A program made the position numbers and the translations under genes. A stretch of DNA of 64,000 nt, from positions 1,426,001 to 1,490,000 of the forward strand of contig JACKLI010000001.1 of NCBI GenBank assembly GCA_024235995.1, given 5' to 3'. The first letter of the stretch is position 1; the number at the start of each line of letters is the position of its first letter. The notes beneath the pieces are model-generated. The model was not told where the DNA came from, searched no databases, and saw only the letters and a list, made by a program, of their open reading frames with translations. This document shows, in pieces, positions 40,240 to 49,392 of the stretch. Source of the DNA: Burkholderiaceae bacterium (GTDB lineage Bacteria > Pseudomonadota > Gammaproteobacteria > Burkholderiales > Burkholderiaceae_C).

Positions 40240-41897
40240 TCAACGGCACCGCAACGGTCGCGTCCTGGCGAGTCGAATCGACTGTTGAAGTTGCATATGG
40301 GCATTTTCGCTGTAGGCGTGGCGGAAAATTTCAAGCTCACGGCACGCCTCCGGGTCCTGATCGTGCAAAAACAGTGCCAGCACATACTGCCGTTTGACCG
40401 CTCGCCACGGGTAGCGCAGCGCCACACGTCGCGCCCGCTCCACGCTTGCGGCATCCGCTGCTTTCGCATCGGCCAGAGTACGCACCAGGGCCGCCACGTC
40501 GTCGCCAATCGGCACGCGCCGATCGAGTGGCGCAAAATCAGCCATTGCAGCGTCGCCCGACAAAGCGGCGCGCATGGGCTCTTCTGCCTGCGTCTGGACC
40601 CAGAGCAGCGCCACGCCGAGGATGGAGCAAATTGCCAACAGCAAAGCCACCGCCCAGGGGCGTGCTTGGCGCATGGCCGGGGCATCGAAACGGGCCACGT
40701 GCCCGACAAGAATTCCCGCAGGAATCAGGAAATAAGCGTATGCGTGGGGAAACTCCAGCAAACTGTGCAGCGCCACCGGGCTGAGCATGAGCAGCGGGTG
40801 AAATCTGGCCTCATCACGCAGGCTGGCATGTCGCACCAGCCATGCGGCGCACGACAACGTGAACACCAGGGCCGCCGGAATGCCGAACCAAAGGGCAACA
40901 TCCAGCGGCAAGTTGTGCGCGAAGCCCACCATGCGCCCACCCGGGTAAACCGGCGCCATGGCATCCTGCCCCGCACTGACCTGCAGCCAGCCATAACCTG
41001 TCCATGGCTGCGCTTGGGTAGCCGCAAGTAATTGGCGCCAGATGAGAAGCCGCGATTGGCTCTGAAGGTCGGTGGCCGCGCGTCCTGGTTCGGCTCCCAA
41101 CCATGCTGCCAAGTCCTGGAAGCACGCCCGCGCCACCAGCAGCAGCAGCAAGGCCAGGCCGAATTGCAACACCTGGGCGCGGTTGTGTTCCACCCAGGCC
41201 GCACGCCACAACCACATCAGCAGCACCAAAACCAGCGCCACCAGTCCCGTGCGTGAGTCGCTGCTGAGAACGCCAAACGCCAGCACGGCCACCGCCAGCC
41301 AGAACACCGAAGTGCCCACCTGGCGCTGTGCCCGCAAACAACCCAGGCCGGCGATGGCCATCACCAGCAGCGTCGCGTAGTGATTGGGCTGTACCAGGTT
41401 CGACAGCGCGCGCCCACTGGAGCCGCTCACCCACAGGCCGTGCGGCAGCCCCAGCCACTGGATGGATGCAAGCGCGACGCTCGTCAATGCGCCCAGCGTC
41501 AGGGCCAATCCCAAGGCGGTCAGCACGGCATCGTTTTTGACCTGGGCACTGGGGCCGCGCCAGCCCAGGGGCATCGAAAAATGCGACGGATTGGCGCCCA
41601 CCGCCCCGGCCAGCAGCCACAGGGTTGCAAACAGAACGCCGGCGTAAAAATCAGTCTGGAACAGCAAGCGGCTCAGGGATGCATCGATGACCAGCGCCGC
41701 CAGCAATGCCGCGGCCGGCACCACGATGGCTGCTGGCATCCGAATGTGCCCGGCGCGCAGCAGCGGCATGGCGCCAATACACAGGCCTGCCCCCGCTGCG
41801 AACTCGTTGTAGAACGACACCCAGGGGTCGTAGTGGTTGGGAACCAGCCAACCAAGCGCCAGGATGAAAAACCCGAAAGTCAGAAACCGCAGGCGAT
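40240..41897 (-). pseudogene. pglL: PglL/TfpO-type O-oligosaccharyltransferase, 5' end removed by IS30
   Basis: Wzy/PglL family enzyme that transfers glycans to pilin serine. Motifs: VPNHYDPWVSFYNEF near the N-terminus, SNLVQPNHYATLLVMAIAGL (the PglL QPN..T site), YGWLQ, and HNLPLDVALWFGIPAALV. About eleven membrane helices. The coding frame continues upstream of GTG 41820 (LRFLTFGFFILALGW) until it meets the IS30 end at 41898. No ATG/GTG/TTG start for that frame lies there, nor does removing the IS and its duplication restore one: the ATG at 43006 would be in another frame. From GTG 41820 the first helix is lost. Probably non-functional or reduced. Confidence 0.75.
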
Positions 41898-41898
41898 C

Positions 41899-42995
41899 TC
41901 AACTCTGAAGTGCAACACCAGTGGTTGAGAATCAATGAATCGTAGCCGAATCTTTCTCGCTGATGGCCGTCATGATGCGCTTGAAAGCTTGGTAGGGACT
42001 GTCCCATCCCAGCGTCTGCCTGGGTCGGTTGTTCATCAAGTCGGCAATCGAGTCCAGCGCATCTTGGTCATGCACCGACAGATCGGTGCCCTTGGGCAGG
42101 AACTGGCGCAGCAATCCGTTGGTGTTCTCGCAACTGCCCTTTTGCCAAGGACTGTGCGGATCGCAAAAGTACACCTTCACGCCCGTGGCCTCACTGAGCG
42201 CCTTGTGCCGCGCCATCTCCCGACCCTGGTCGTAGGTGAGCGTTTTGCGCAGCGGCGCAGCCACCGCATTGAGCTTGGCCGAGAACGCCGCCAGCGCACT
42301 TTCTGCCGTGCTGCTCTGCATCTTGCACAGCAGCACAAGACGCGTTGTACGCTCCACCAGCACACCGACCGCAGACTGGTTGCCCGCACCCTTGATCAGA
42401 TCGCCCTCCCAGTGCCCGGGCATCAGGCGGTCTTCGATCTCGGGCGGGCGCACATGGATGCTCACCATGTCAGGGATCTTCCCTCGTCGATCCTGGCCCG
42501 CAGAGCGGGGCCTGCGCGTGCTCTTGCCTTGGCGCAGCAAGGCGATGAGCTGGCGGCGCAGCTCCCCGCGTGGGTAGGCGTAGATGGTGTCGTAGATCGT
42601 CTCGTGCGAGACGTGCCAGGCGGGCTCATCGGGATGCATGCGCCTGAGTGTGCTGGCAATTTGCTGTGGCGACCAGCACCAGCTGAGCAGCGTGCAAACC
42701 GTCTGCCACAAAGCGCCATCGGCATGCAGCTTGGGCAAGGGTCGGGCATCGATGCGGCGCTTCAGATATGCGTGGTGGGCGCTGCTGCTGGCGTAGCCGC
42801 TATCGCTGCTGTTGCGCCGCAGTTCGCGACACAGGGTGCTGGGGCTGCGCCCCATCAGTCGCCCCATGGCCCGAAGGCTCCAGCCTTGCTGGTGCAGCGA
42901 GCTCAGCGTCATGCGCTCTTCAGCCTGCAGTTGTTTGTATCGTGTTCCCATCGGTGCAACTTACCTCATGTGAGGGTGTTGCACTTCAAAATTGA
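41899..42995 (-). mobile_element. IS30-family insertion sequence
   Basis: About 1.1 kb. Terminal inverted repeats TCAACTCTGAAGTGCAACAC (left) and, on the minus strand, TCAATTTTGAAGTGCAACAC (right), 18 of 20 alike. Flanked by GATC at 41895-41898 and 42996-42999, compatible with a short target duplication; the exact boundary is ambiguous because of the palindrome. Joining the flanks gives the palindromic target GGCGATCGCC; IS30 elements are known to prefer palindromic targets. One intact transposase gene fills it. Inserted between pilA and pglL, cutting off the pglL 5' end. Confidence 0.92.
41932..42951 (-). CDS. IS30-family transposase
   Basis: 339 residues. An N-terminal helix-turn-helix (TLSSLHQQGWSLRAMGRLMG, then RSPSTLCREL) is followed by the DDE catalytic core: HWEGDLIKG (first D), TYDQGREM (second D) and PWQKGSCENTNGLLRQFLP (E). 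All catalytic residues are present and the frame is unbroken, so the element is probably active or recently so. Confidence 0.96.
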   Translation of the reverse strand: MGTRYKQLQAEERMTLSSLHQQGWSLRAMGRLMGRSPSTLCRELRRNSSDSGYASSSAHHAYLKRRIDARPLPKLHADGALWQTVCTLLSWCWSPQQIASTLRRMHPDEPAWHVSHETIYDTIYAYPRGELRRQLIALLRQGKSTRRPRSAGQDRRGKIPDMVSIHVRPPEIEDRLMPGHWEGDLIKGAGNQSAVGVLVERTTRLVLLCKMQSSTAESALAAFSAKLNAVAAPLRKTLTYDQGREMARHKALSEATGVKVYFCDPHSPWQKGSCENTNGLLRQFLPKGTDLSVHDQDALDSIADLMNNRPRQTLGWDSPYQAFKRIMTAISEKDSATIH

Positions 42996-43007
42996 GATCG
43001 CCGCATG

Positions 43008-43036
43008 AAAAAAACCTCCCCGCAGGGAGGTTTTTA
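43008..43036. terminator. Bidirectional intrinsic terminator downstream of pilA
   Basis: AAAAACCTCCC, loop CGC, then AGGGAGGTTTTT (43010-43035): a near-perfect 11-12 bp stem with A- and T-runs on both sides. It would end pilA transcription on the minus strand and also block reading out of the IS element. Confidence 0.88.
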
Positions 43037-43057
43037 AGCGTAAGGGCCTGAATCCAA

Positions 43058-43576
<519 letters not shown>

Positions 43577-44057
43577 TTCGATTTCCCTTCAAGAAATGTT
43601 GGAACCTTGGAGACACTCGTTGACGTGCGTCGCCGCACACCTTGAATGGATGCACGAGGTGTGCCAAAAATTGGGCCGAGGTCGACTCGTGAAAAAATGG
43701 GCGTTTTGGGCGTGCACCAGGTGTGCAGCAGGCGCCAAGATGCGATTTTGTCGCGCCGGGCGGCTGACACGGAGCGGTCTGTCGCGTCAATTGGGCGACA
43801 TGGCGTGCACTGGGGATAGCAGCGTGGGCTGCGGCGTTGCATGGTGCGGATAGCTGATCCTGGACGAATTGGCCAGGGTGCTACCCGTCTTGCACGGGTG
43901 CAAATGACGTCTGCCAAAATCCGCAACCTGGCGGACAGCCTGATGTCGATGACGGGGTGAGTTCCGGACGCGGATTTGCCCGACCCGATCGATCCGGCGG
44001 TTCTGCTGCCATTGGTGGTGTCGTGAGGCCTGATGAGGTGTTGGCAGGGTCACTAGA
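43577..44057. other. Intergenic region between divergent pilA and the Sel1-repeat gene
   Basis: 481 bases with no credible gene. Holds the pilA 5' leader, the sigma-54 promoter and presumably PilR sites upstream of it. Short inverted stretches such as GGGCGTTTTGGGCGTGCACC and TGTCGCGTCAATTGGGCGAC were seen but not assigned. The base composition is less GC-rich than the flanks. Confidence 0.5.
43651..43666 (-). promoter_or_regulatory. Sigma-54 promoter for pilA
   Basis: On the minus strand TTGGCACACCTCGTGCATC: GG and GC are spaced exactly as the -24/-12 elements (TGGCAC-N5-GTGCA). It lies about 75 bases upstream of the pilA ATG. pilA genes are commonly RpoN- and PilR-dependent. Confidence 0.7.
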
Positions 44058-44609
44058 ATGGGTCGCATGCAGCCCGCCGATGCCTTTCGCCCCATCAGCC
44101 TGAACACGGCCGCCGTCCTGACGGGCCGCAGCATGCGCACGTGGCAGCGCCGCATCGAGGAAGGGCAGGTGCCGCGCCTGGGCGACGGGCGCGGCGCGCA
44201 GGTGCCGTTTGCGGCGGTGCGGCCGGAACTGGCGGTGGACTTGACCGACGAGGACGTGCAGATGCTGGTGCGTGCCGACCAGGGCGATGCGGCGGCGCAG
44301 GCCGACGTGGGTGCGCTGTTTGCGCTGACGGCGCTGGACGAGGCCAGGGTGGACGCGGGCAGCAAGCCGGCGCCCCTTGCTCGGGGGGCAGGGGGCGGCA
44401 TTACGCCAGCGCTGCACTTCCTCACGCAAGCGGCGCAGCAGGATGAGGCCGATGCCATGCACTGGCTGGGCATGCTGCACGCGGACGGGCTGTGCGAGGG
44501 TGACGGCCGGGCCATGGCCCTGATGTGGATTGCCAAGGCCGCGGCGCATGGGCATGTGATTGCGCAGCGGCAACTGGCAACCTTGATGCCGGGCGGCGCA
44601 GCGCCGTGA
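44058..44609 (+). CDS. Sel1-repeat protein with N-terminal helix-turn-helix
   Basis: 183 residues. The N-terminus (ISLNTAAVLTGRSMRTWQRR) resembles an excisionase/MerR-like winged helix followed by VPRLGDGRGAQVPFA. The C-terminal half contains two Sel1-type helical repeats, AMHWLGMLHADGLCEGDG and MALMWIAKAAAHGHVIAQ. A glycine-rich piece (PLARGAGGG) between them is encoded by DNA resembling the family B repeat hairpin (CTTGCTCGGGGGGCAGGGGG). ATG 44067 is an alternative start. Function unknown; it lies between pilA and the type II secretion operon. Confidence 0.65.
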   Translation: MGRMQPADAFRPISLNTAAVLTGRSMRTWQRRIEEGQVPRLGDGRGAQVPFAAVRPELAVDLTDEDVQMLVRADQGDAAAQADVGALFALTALDEARVDAGSKPAPLARGAGGGITPALHFLTQAAQQDEADAMHWLGMLHADGLCEGDGRAMALMWIAKAAAHGHVIAQRQLATLMPGGAAP

Positions 44610-44640
44610 GCCATGCACCGGCGGCAGGCCGGGCCCGGTG

Positions 44641-44706
44641 ATAACTCTTCTTTTGATAGCTGGTCGCGCTTTCTGGATGAGCGCTGGGGCCTGTTTTGGC
44701 CTGGAA
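44641..44706 (+). repeat. Dispersed repeat family A, copy before gspE 3' end
   Basis: TAACTCTTCTTTTGATAGCT, GGTCGCGCTTTCTGGATGAGC, GCTGGGGCCTGTTTTGGCCT. Clear family A member between the convergent Sel1 and gspE genes. Confidence 0.75.
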
Positions 44707-44708
44707 CC

Positions 44709-46196
44709 TCAGCCCCGCGTCACGCGCAGCACCTCTTCGCGGCTGGTGATGCCCTGCGCGATCAGGCGCTCGCCGTCCTCGCGCATCAGGTGCATGCCCT
44801 GGGCCAGCGCGGCGCGGCGGATGTCGGCCTCGGCGGCCTGGCCATGGATCTGGGCGCGGATGCCGTCGTCCACCACCAGCAACTCGAACACGCCGGTGCG
44901 GCCCGCGTAGCCGGTGTGGCCACAGGCCTCGCAGCCGACCCCGCCGCCGGGCCGCCCCAAGGCGGGGTCAGCTCCCTCGGGGGGCAGCGCAGCAACGTGA
45001 GTGCGGAGCGTGGGGGCCAAGCCAGTTCCGTGGCAGGCCGTGCAGAACTTGCGCACCAGCCGCTGCGCCAGCACGCCGAGCAGCGATGACGAGAGCAGAA
45101 ACGGCTCGACCCCCATGTCGGTCAGGCGGGTGACGGCGCTGGCGGCGTCGTTGGTGTGCAGCGTGGCCAGCACCAGGTGGCCGGTCAGGCTGGCCTGGAT
45201 GGCGATCTGCGCGGTCTCGATGTCGCGGATCTCGCCGATCATCACGATGTCGGGGTCCTGCCGCAGGATGGCGCGCAGGGCGCGGGCGAAGGTCAGCTCG
45301 ATGCGCGGGTTGACCTGCGTCTGGCCGACGCCGGGCAGCTCGTACTCGATCGGGTCTTCCACCGTCATGATGTTGTTGTGCGCCGCGTCCAGCCGCGCCA
45401 GGCTGGCGTACAGCGTGGTGGTCTTGCCGCTGCCGGTGGGGCCGGTGACCAGGATGATGCCGTGCGGCTGGGCGATCAGGTGCTCGAACTTGCGCAGCAC
45501 CTCGCCCTGCATGCCCACCGACTCCAGGCTGATGCGGCTCTCGGATTTGTCCAGCAGGCGCAGCACGGCGCGCTCGCCGTGGGCGCTGGGCAGGGTGGAC
45601 ACGCGCACGTCGATGGCGCGGGTGCCCAGGCGCAGGCTGATGCGCCCGTCCTGCGGCAGGCGCTTTTCGGCGATGTCCAGGTCGGCCATGATCTTGAGGC
45701 GGCTGATCAGCGCCGCGTGCAGGGCGCGGTTGGGCTGCACCACCTCGCGCAGCGCGCCGTCGACGCGAAAGCGCACGCTGCTGTGGCGCTCGTAGGGCTC
45801 GATGTGGATGTCGCTGGCGCTGTCGCGCGCGGCCTGCGTGAGCAGGGCGTTGAGCATGCGGATGATGGGCGCGTCGTCGGCGGCCTCCAGCAGGTCCTCC
45901 ACCGCCGGCAGCTCCTGCATGATGCGCGAGAGGTCGGCGTCGCTTTCGACCTCGCTCACCACGGCGGCGGCGCTGGATTCGGCCTGCGAGTAGGCGCTGC
46001 TGATGCGCTGGGCCAGCGTGGGCGCGTCGAGCTGCTGCAGCTGCAGCGCCGCCGCGTCGGCGCCGTGCTGGCGCAGCACCTCGCTCAGGTGGGCGGGCTC
46101 GGGCGCGCCGTCGTGCCACAGCGTCAGCTGCCCGCCGTCGTCCTGCAGCAGCAGGCGCGCCGTGCGGGCAAAGGCGTAGGGCAGGGGGTAGCGCAT
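44709..46196 (-). CDS. gspE: Type II secretion ATPase GspE
   Basis: 495-residue hexameric ATPase that powers pseudopilus assembly. Walker A LVTGPTGSGKTTTLYASL, Asp boxes, Walker B DPDIVMIGEIRDIETAQ, and His box ATLHTND are intact. The zinc-binding region has its two CxxC pairs (CTACHGTG and GCEACGHTGYAGRTG), but about 27 residues (LAPTLRTHVAALPPEGADPA and onward) lie between them. The DNA for these residues is a dispersed repeat. The start ATG 46196 is three bases past the gspD stop. No gspF follows. Confidence 0.95.
   Translation of the reverse strand: MRYPLPYAFARTARLLLQDDGGQLTLWHDGAPEPAHLSEVLRQHGADAAALQLQQLDAPTLAQRISSAYSQAESSAAAVVSEVESDADLSRIMQELPAVEDLLEAADDAPIIRMLNALLTQAARDSASDIHIEPYERHSSVRFRVDGALREVVQPNRALHAALISRLKIMADLDIAEKRLPQDGRISLRLGTRAIDVRVSTLPSAHGERAVLRLLDKSESRISLESVGMQGEVLRKFEHLIAQPHGIILVTGPTGSGKTTTLYASLARLDAAHNNIMTVEDPIEYELPGVGQTQVNPRIELTFARALRAILRQDPDIVMIGEIRDIETAQIAIQASLTGHLVLATLHTNDAASAVTRLTDMGVEPFLLSSSLLGVLAQRLVRKFCTACHGTGLAPTLRTHVAALPPEGADPALGRPGGGVGCEACGHTGYAGRTGVFELLVVDDGIRAQIHGQAAEADIRRAALAQGMHLMREDGERLIAQGITSREEVLRVTRG
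44940..45020 (+). repeat. Dispersed repeat family B inside gspE
   Basis: On the plus strand: CCGCCGCCGGGCCGCCCCAA, GGCGGGGTCAGCTCCCTCGG, GGGGCAGCGCAGCAACGTG, AGTGCGGAGCGTGGGGGCC. The same string, read on the minus strand, occurs at 53341-53422 with few changes. The element is about 81 bases, a multiple of three, and lies between the two zinc cysteine pairs of gspE, antisense to the gene. Confidence 0.85.
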
Positions 46197-46198
46197 GG

Positions 46199-48487
46199 CT
46201 ACGGGCTGGTGCGGGTCAGGCTGGTGCCGGGGTCGCTGCTTTCGCCGCTGGCGGGCATGTGGATCAGCGGCGGTGGCGGGGCCGGCCGGCTCCAGCCCTG
46301 GCCCTGCTGGGTGGGCACCACGGGCGGCAGCACGGGCGACTGGTTGATCTTCAGCACGCTGCTGGGCTCGGGCTGGGTGCGGCCCTGGGCGGCGCGCATC
46401 AGCTCGTAGCGGCTGAGCGAGAAGGCCTCGCTGTCCACCGCGTCGCGCACCACCACCGGGCGCAAAAAGACCATCAGGTTGCTCTTGGTGATGCTGCGGT
46501 TGCGGCTCTTGAACAGGTTGCCCACCACCGGGATGTCGCCCAGGCCGGGCACCTTGTCCTCGCTCTCGGTGTATTCGTCTTCCATCAGCCCGCCCAGCAC
46601 CACGATGGCGCCGTCGTCCACCAGCACGCTGGACTCGATGGCGCGCTTGTTGGTGATGATGCCCTGGGGCGAGCCGACCGAGGTGGGGTCCACGGTGGAG
46701 GCCTCTTGGTAGATCACCATCTTGACGGTGCCGTTCTCGCTGATCTGCGGGCGCACGCGCAGCGTCAGGCCCACGTCCTTGCGCTCGTAGGTCTGGAATG
46801 GATTGAGTGATGTGCTGCCGGAGCCGGTGTTGGTGTAGCTGCCGGTGACGAAGGGCACGTTGCGCCCGACGACGATCTTGGCCTCTTCGTTGTCCAGCGT
46901 CAGCAGGGTGGGGGTGGACAGCACGTTGCCGGTGCCCGTGCTCTGCAAAAAATTGGCCAGCGCGCCCAGCGTGAACAGGCCGTTGATGCGGTGCCCCAGG
47001 CCCAGGTTCAGGCCCTGCGGCGGCATCACCAGGTTGGCCGCCGAGGGCGTGCCGTTGGCGAACTGGCCCACCAGGTTGAGGATGTTGCTGCCGCCGGCGC
47101 CGTAGTTGGTGCCGATGATGCCCACGTTGCTGCCGTCGCGGCGGCCCAGCAGGCCCTGCCACTGGATGCCGAACTCGGCCGCCTTGTCGGCGCGCACCTC
47201 GGCGATCAGGCTTTCGACGAACACCTGGGCGCGGCGCTGGTCCAGCTTGTCGATGACGGCGCGCAGCTCGCGGTACACCGGCTCGGGCGCGCTGATGATG
47301 AGCGAGTTGGTGGCCGGGTCGGCCTGGATCTGCCCGCCGGTGGACGGCTGGTTGTTGCTCTGTGCGTCGATGCTGGGGCCGCTGGCCAGGCCGTTGCCGG
47401 CGTTGGCGCCGAGGGCCATCGGGTTGCTGTTGCCCGGGCGCGATGACGCGCCGCCGCCGCCACTGGCGGCCGCCCCGGCGCCGGCGTTGGCGCTTTGGCC
47501 CGGCAGCGCCGCCAGGGCGGCGCGCAGGGTCACGGCCAGCTTGGTGGCGTCGGCGTTCTTCAGGTAGACCACGTGGATGTTGCTGCCCTCGCCCGGGGCG
47601 GCCTGCGCCGGCGGCTGGTCGAGCTGCTCGATCAGCGAGCGCGCCAGCGCCAGCCGCGCCGGGTTGGCGGCGCGCAGGATGATGGCGTTGCTGCGCGGCT
47701 CGGGCAGCACGGCGGTGGCGTAGCCGCCCTCGCTGCCGCCGCCGGCCGCGCGCACGGCGGCCACGGCCTGGGCGGGCGCGGCCGCGGGTGCCAGCGGCGC
47801 GGCGGCGCCGCTGGACTCCAGCAGCCGCGCCACCAGCGGCGCCAGGTCGGAGGCCACGGCGTGCTTGAGGGGCACCACCTCCACCCCGGTGGCGTTGGAC
47901 ACGTCCAGCGCGGCGATGATGCGCCCGATGCGCTGCAGGTTGTCGCCGTAGTCGGTGATGACCAGCGCGTTGGTGCCGGGGTTGACGTTGATGGTGTTGT
48001 TGGGGCTGATCAGCGGACGCAGCACCGGCACCAGGTTGTTGGCGTTCTCGTGCGTCAGGCGAAAGATCTGCGTCTGGACTTGCCCGCCGCCCCTGACGGC
48101 GCCGGCCGACACGCTGCCGGCCTGCAGCTTGGCCTCCGCCTCGGGCAGCACCAGCGCCAGGCCGTTTTGCTCGACCAGCGCAAAGCCCTGGATGCGCAGC
48201 TGCGCCGCGAACAGCGCCAGCGCCTGCGCGGGCGACACCGGCACCGTGCTGCTGAGCGTGATGGTGCCCTTGACGCGCGGATCGACCACCACGTTGCGCC
48301 CGCTGAGCGTGGCCATGGTGCGCGCCACGGCGTCGATCTCGGCGTTGACGAAGTCCAGCGTCACCCGGCCGCCCTCGGCCTGCTGGGCTCCTGCGCCCGT
48401 GCCGGCGGCATGGGCGCTGGCGGCCAGCGTCAGCAGCAGGCCGGCCAGCAGGGGGCGCAGCAGGGGACGGGCGGGAAAGCGGGCCAT
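46199..48487 (-). CDS. gspD: Type II secretion outer-membrane secretin GspD
   Basis: 762 residues. A signal peptide (LLAGLLLTLAASAHA) precedes the N0 domain (VTLDFVNAEIDAVARTMATL) and N1-N3 modules. A glycine/serine/asparagine-rich linker of about 45 residues interrupts N3. The secretin core includes VPFVTGSY, EDKVPGLGDIPVVGNLF and SNLMVFLRPVVV. The proline-rich tail may bind a pilotin or be unstructured. ATG 48487 fits the signal peptide; an upstream ATG at 48544 would add 19 residues. Stands immediately before gspE. Confidence 0.95.
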   Translation of the reverse strand: MARFPARPLLRPLLAGLLLTLAASAHAAGTGAGAQQAEGGRVTLDFVNAEIDAVARTMATLSGRNVVVDPRVKGTITLSSTVPVSPAQALALFAAQLRIQGFALVEQNGLALVLPEAEAKLQAGSVSAGAVRGGGQVQTQIFRLTHENANNLVPVLRPLISPNNTINVNPGTNALVITDYGDNLQRIGRIIAALDVSNATGVEVVPLKHAVASDLAPLVARLLESSGAAAPLAPAAAPAQAVAAVRAAGGGSEGGYATAVLPEPRSNAIILRAANPARLALARSLIEQLDQPPAQAAPGEGSNIHVVYLKNADATKLAVTLRAALAALPGQSANAGAGAAASGGGGASSRPGNSNPMALGANAGNGLASGPSIDAQSNNQPSTGGQIQADPATNSLIISAPEPVYRELRAVIDKLDQRRAQVFVESLIAEVRADKAAEFGIQWQGLLGRRDGSNVGIIGTNYGAGGSNILNLVGQFANGTPSAANLVMPPQGLNLGLGHRINGLFTLGALANFLQSTGTGNVLSTPTLLTLDNEEAKIVVGRNVPFVTGSYTNTGSGSTSLNPFQTYERKDVGLTLRVRPQISENGTVKMVIYQEASTVDPTSVGSPQGIITNKRAIESSVLVDDGAIVVLGGLMEDEYTESEDKVPGLGDIPVVGNLFKSRNRSITKSNLMVFLRPVVVRDAVDSEAFSLSRYELMRAAQGRTQPEPSSVLKINQSPVLPPVVPTQQGQGWSRPAPPPPLIHMPASGESSDPGTSLTRTSP

Positions 48488-48551
48488 GGACGGAGCGGTT
48501 GGGTGAGCAGCAGGCACTGTAGCAAATGGGGTCGGGATGGCCAACGGCGCG

Positions 48552-49334
48552 TCAGCTGAAGGACAGGATCGCCCGGTCGCCCTGGCGCCGGCCCAGGATG
48601 TTGAGCAGGCTGGCCAGCTGCCCCTGCAGCCCGGAGGCGGCGCTGGCCTCGCCCTGGAACTGCAGGCGCGTGCCCACCCAGTGGCCGCTGCCCGACAGCC
48701 GCAGGCCGCCTTCCAGCGTGGACAGGGTCAGGCCGACGTCGCTGCCGCCGCGCAGCACCAGCTGGTACGAGCCCATGGGCCGCAGGGTGGACAGGCGCGA
48801 GGACAGCGCGCGCGCCGTCAGCGTGGCGCTGCCTTCCAGCTGCAGCCGGCCAGCCAGCCAGGTGGCGGCCAGGCCCTGCGTGACCAGGTTCAGCTCGCCC
48901 TCGGGCGCGATGGTGTTGAAGGGCGTGCCCAGCCCGGCCAGCACGGCCGCCGGCCCGTGCGAGGCGCCGTCGGCCACCTGCAGGTGCACGCCGCCCCAGC
49001 GCGGGCTGGCGCGCAACAGCAGGCCCTCGGGCGTGGTGCAGCAGTCCAGCGCGAGCCGCGCCTGCACGCCGGTCAGCATGGGCGACAGGCGCCAGTGCAG
49101 TTGGCCGGGCAGGGCGGCGCGGTCGCGGCTGTCGGCGCCGCCGGCCAGCGCCAGGCGGGCCGAGCCGGCCCACACGCGCCCGGTGGGCTCCAGCAGCTGC
49201 AGGTGGCCGCCGCTGGCCTGGGCCACGGCGGCAGCCAGCCAGCGCGCGGGCGCGGCCACGGCCACCGTCAATAGCAGGCCCAGTACGGCGCCCAAGGCGG
49301 CCCAGCGCCAGGCGGTGGCGGGGCGCCGTGTCAT
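48552..49334 (-). CDS. gspN: Type II secretion protein GspN
   Basis: 260 residues. A single N-terminal membrane anchor (WAALGAVLGLLLTVAVAAPA) is followed by a periplasmic beta-rich domain with GRVWAGSARLAL and SPRWGGVHLQV, the usual GspN repeats. GspN is dispensable in some systems and its exact role is unclear. It lies between gspM and gspD in the same direction. Confidence 0.88.
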   Translation of the reverse strand: MTRRPATAWRWAALGAVLGLLLTVAVAAPARWLAAAVAQASGGHLQLLEPTGRVWAGSARLALAGGADSRDRAALPGQLHWRLSPMLTGVQARLALDCCTTPEGLLLRASPRWGGVHLQVADGASHGPAAVLAGLGTPFNTIAPEGELNLVTQGLAATWLAGRLQLEGSATLTARALSSRLSTLRPMGSYQLVLRGGSDVGLTLSTLEGGLRLSGSGHWVGTRLQFQGEASAASGLQGQLASLLNILGRRQGDRAILSFS

Positions 49335-49392
49335 TGGACGACCCTCCGCGCTGCGCGCTGCGGGATTCGCGCTTGGGAGCGGCCCGGCGCGC

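Noticed and set aside
47380..47520. Glycine/serine-rich insert in GspD as another repeat-derived insertion
   Set aside because: Such low-complexity linkers are common in GspD secretins and the DNA does not match family A or B.
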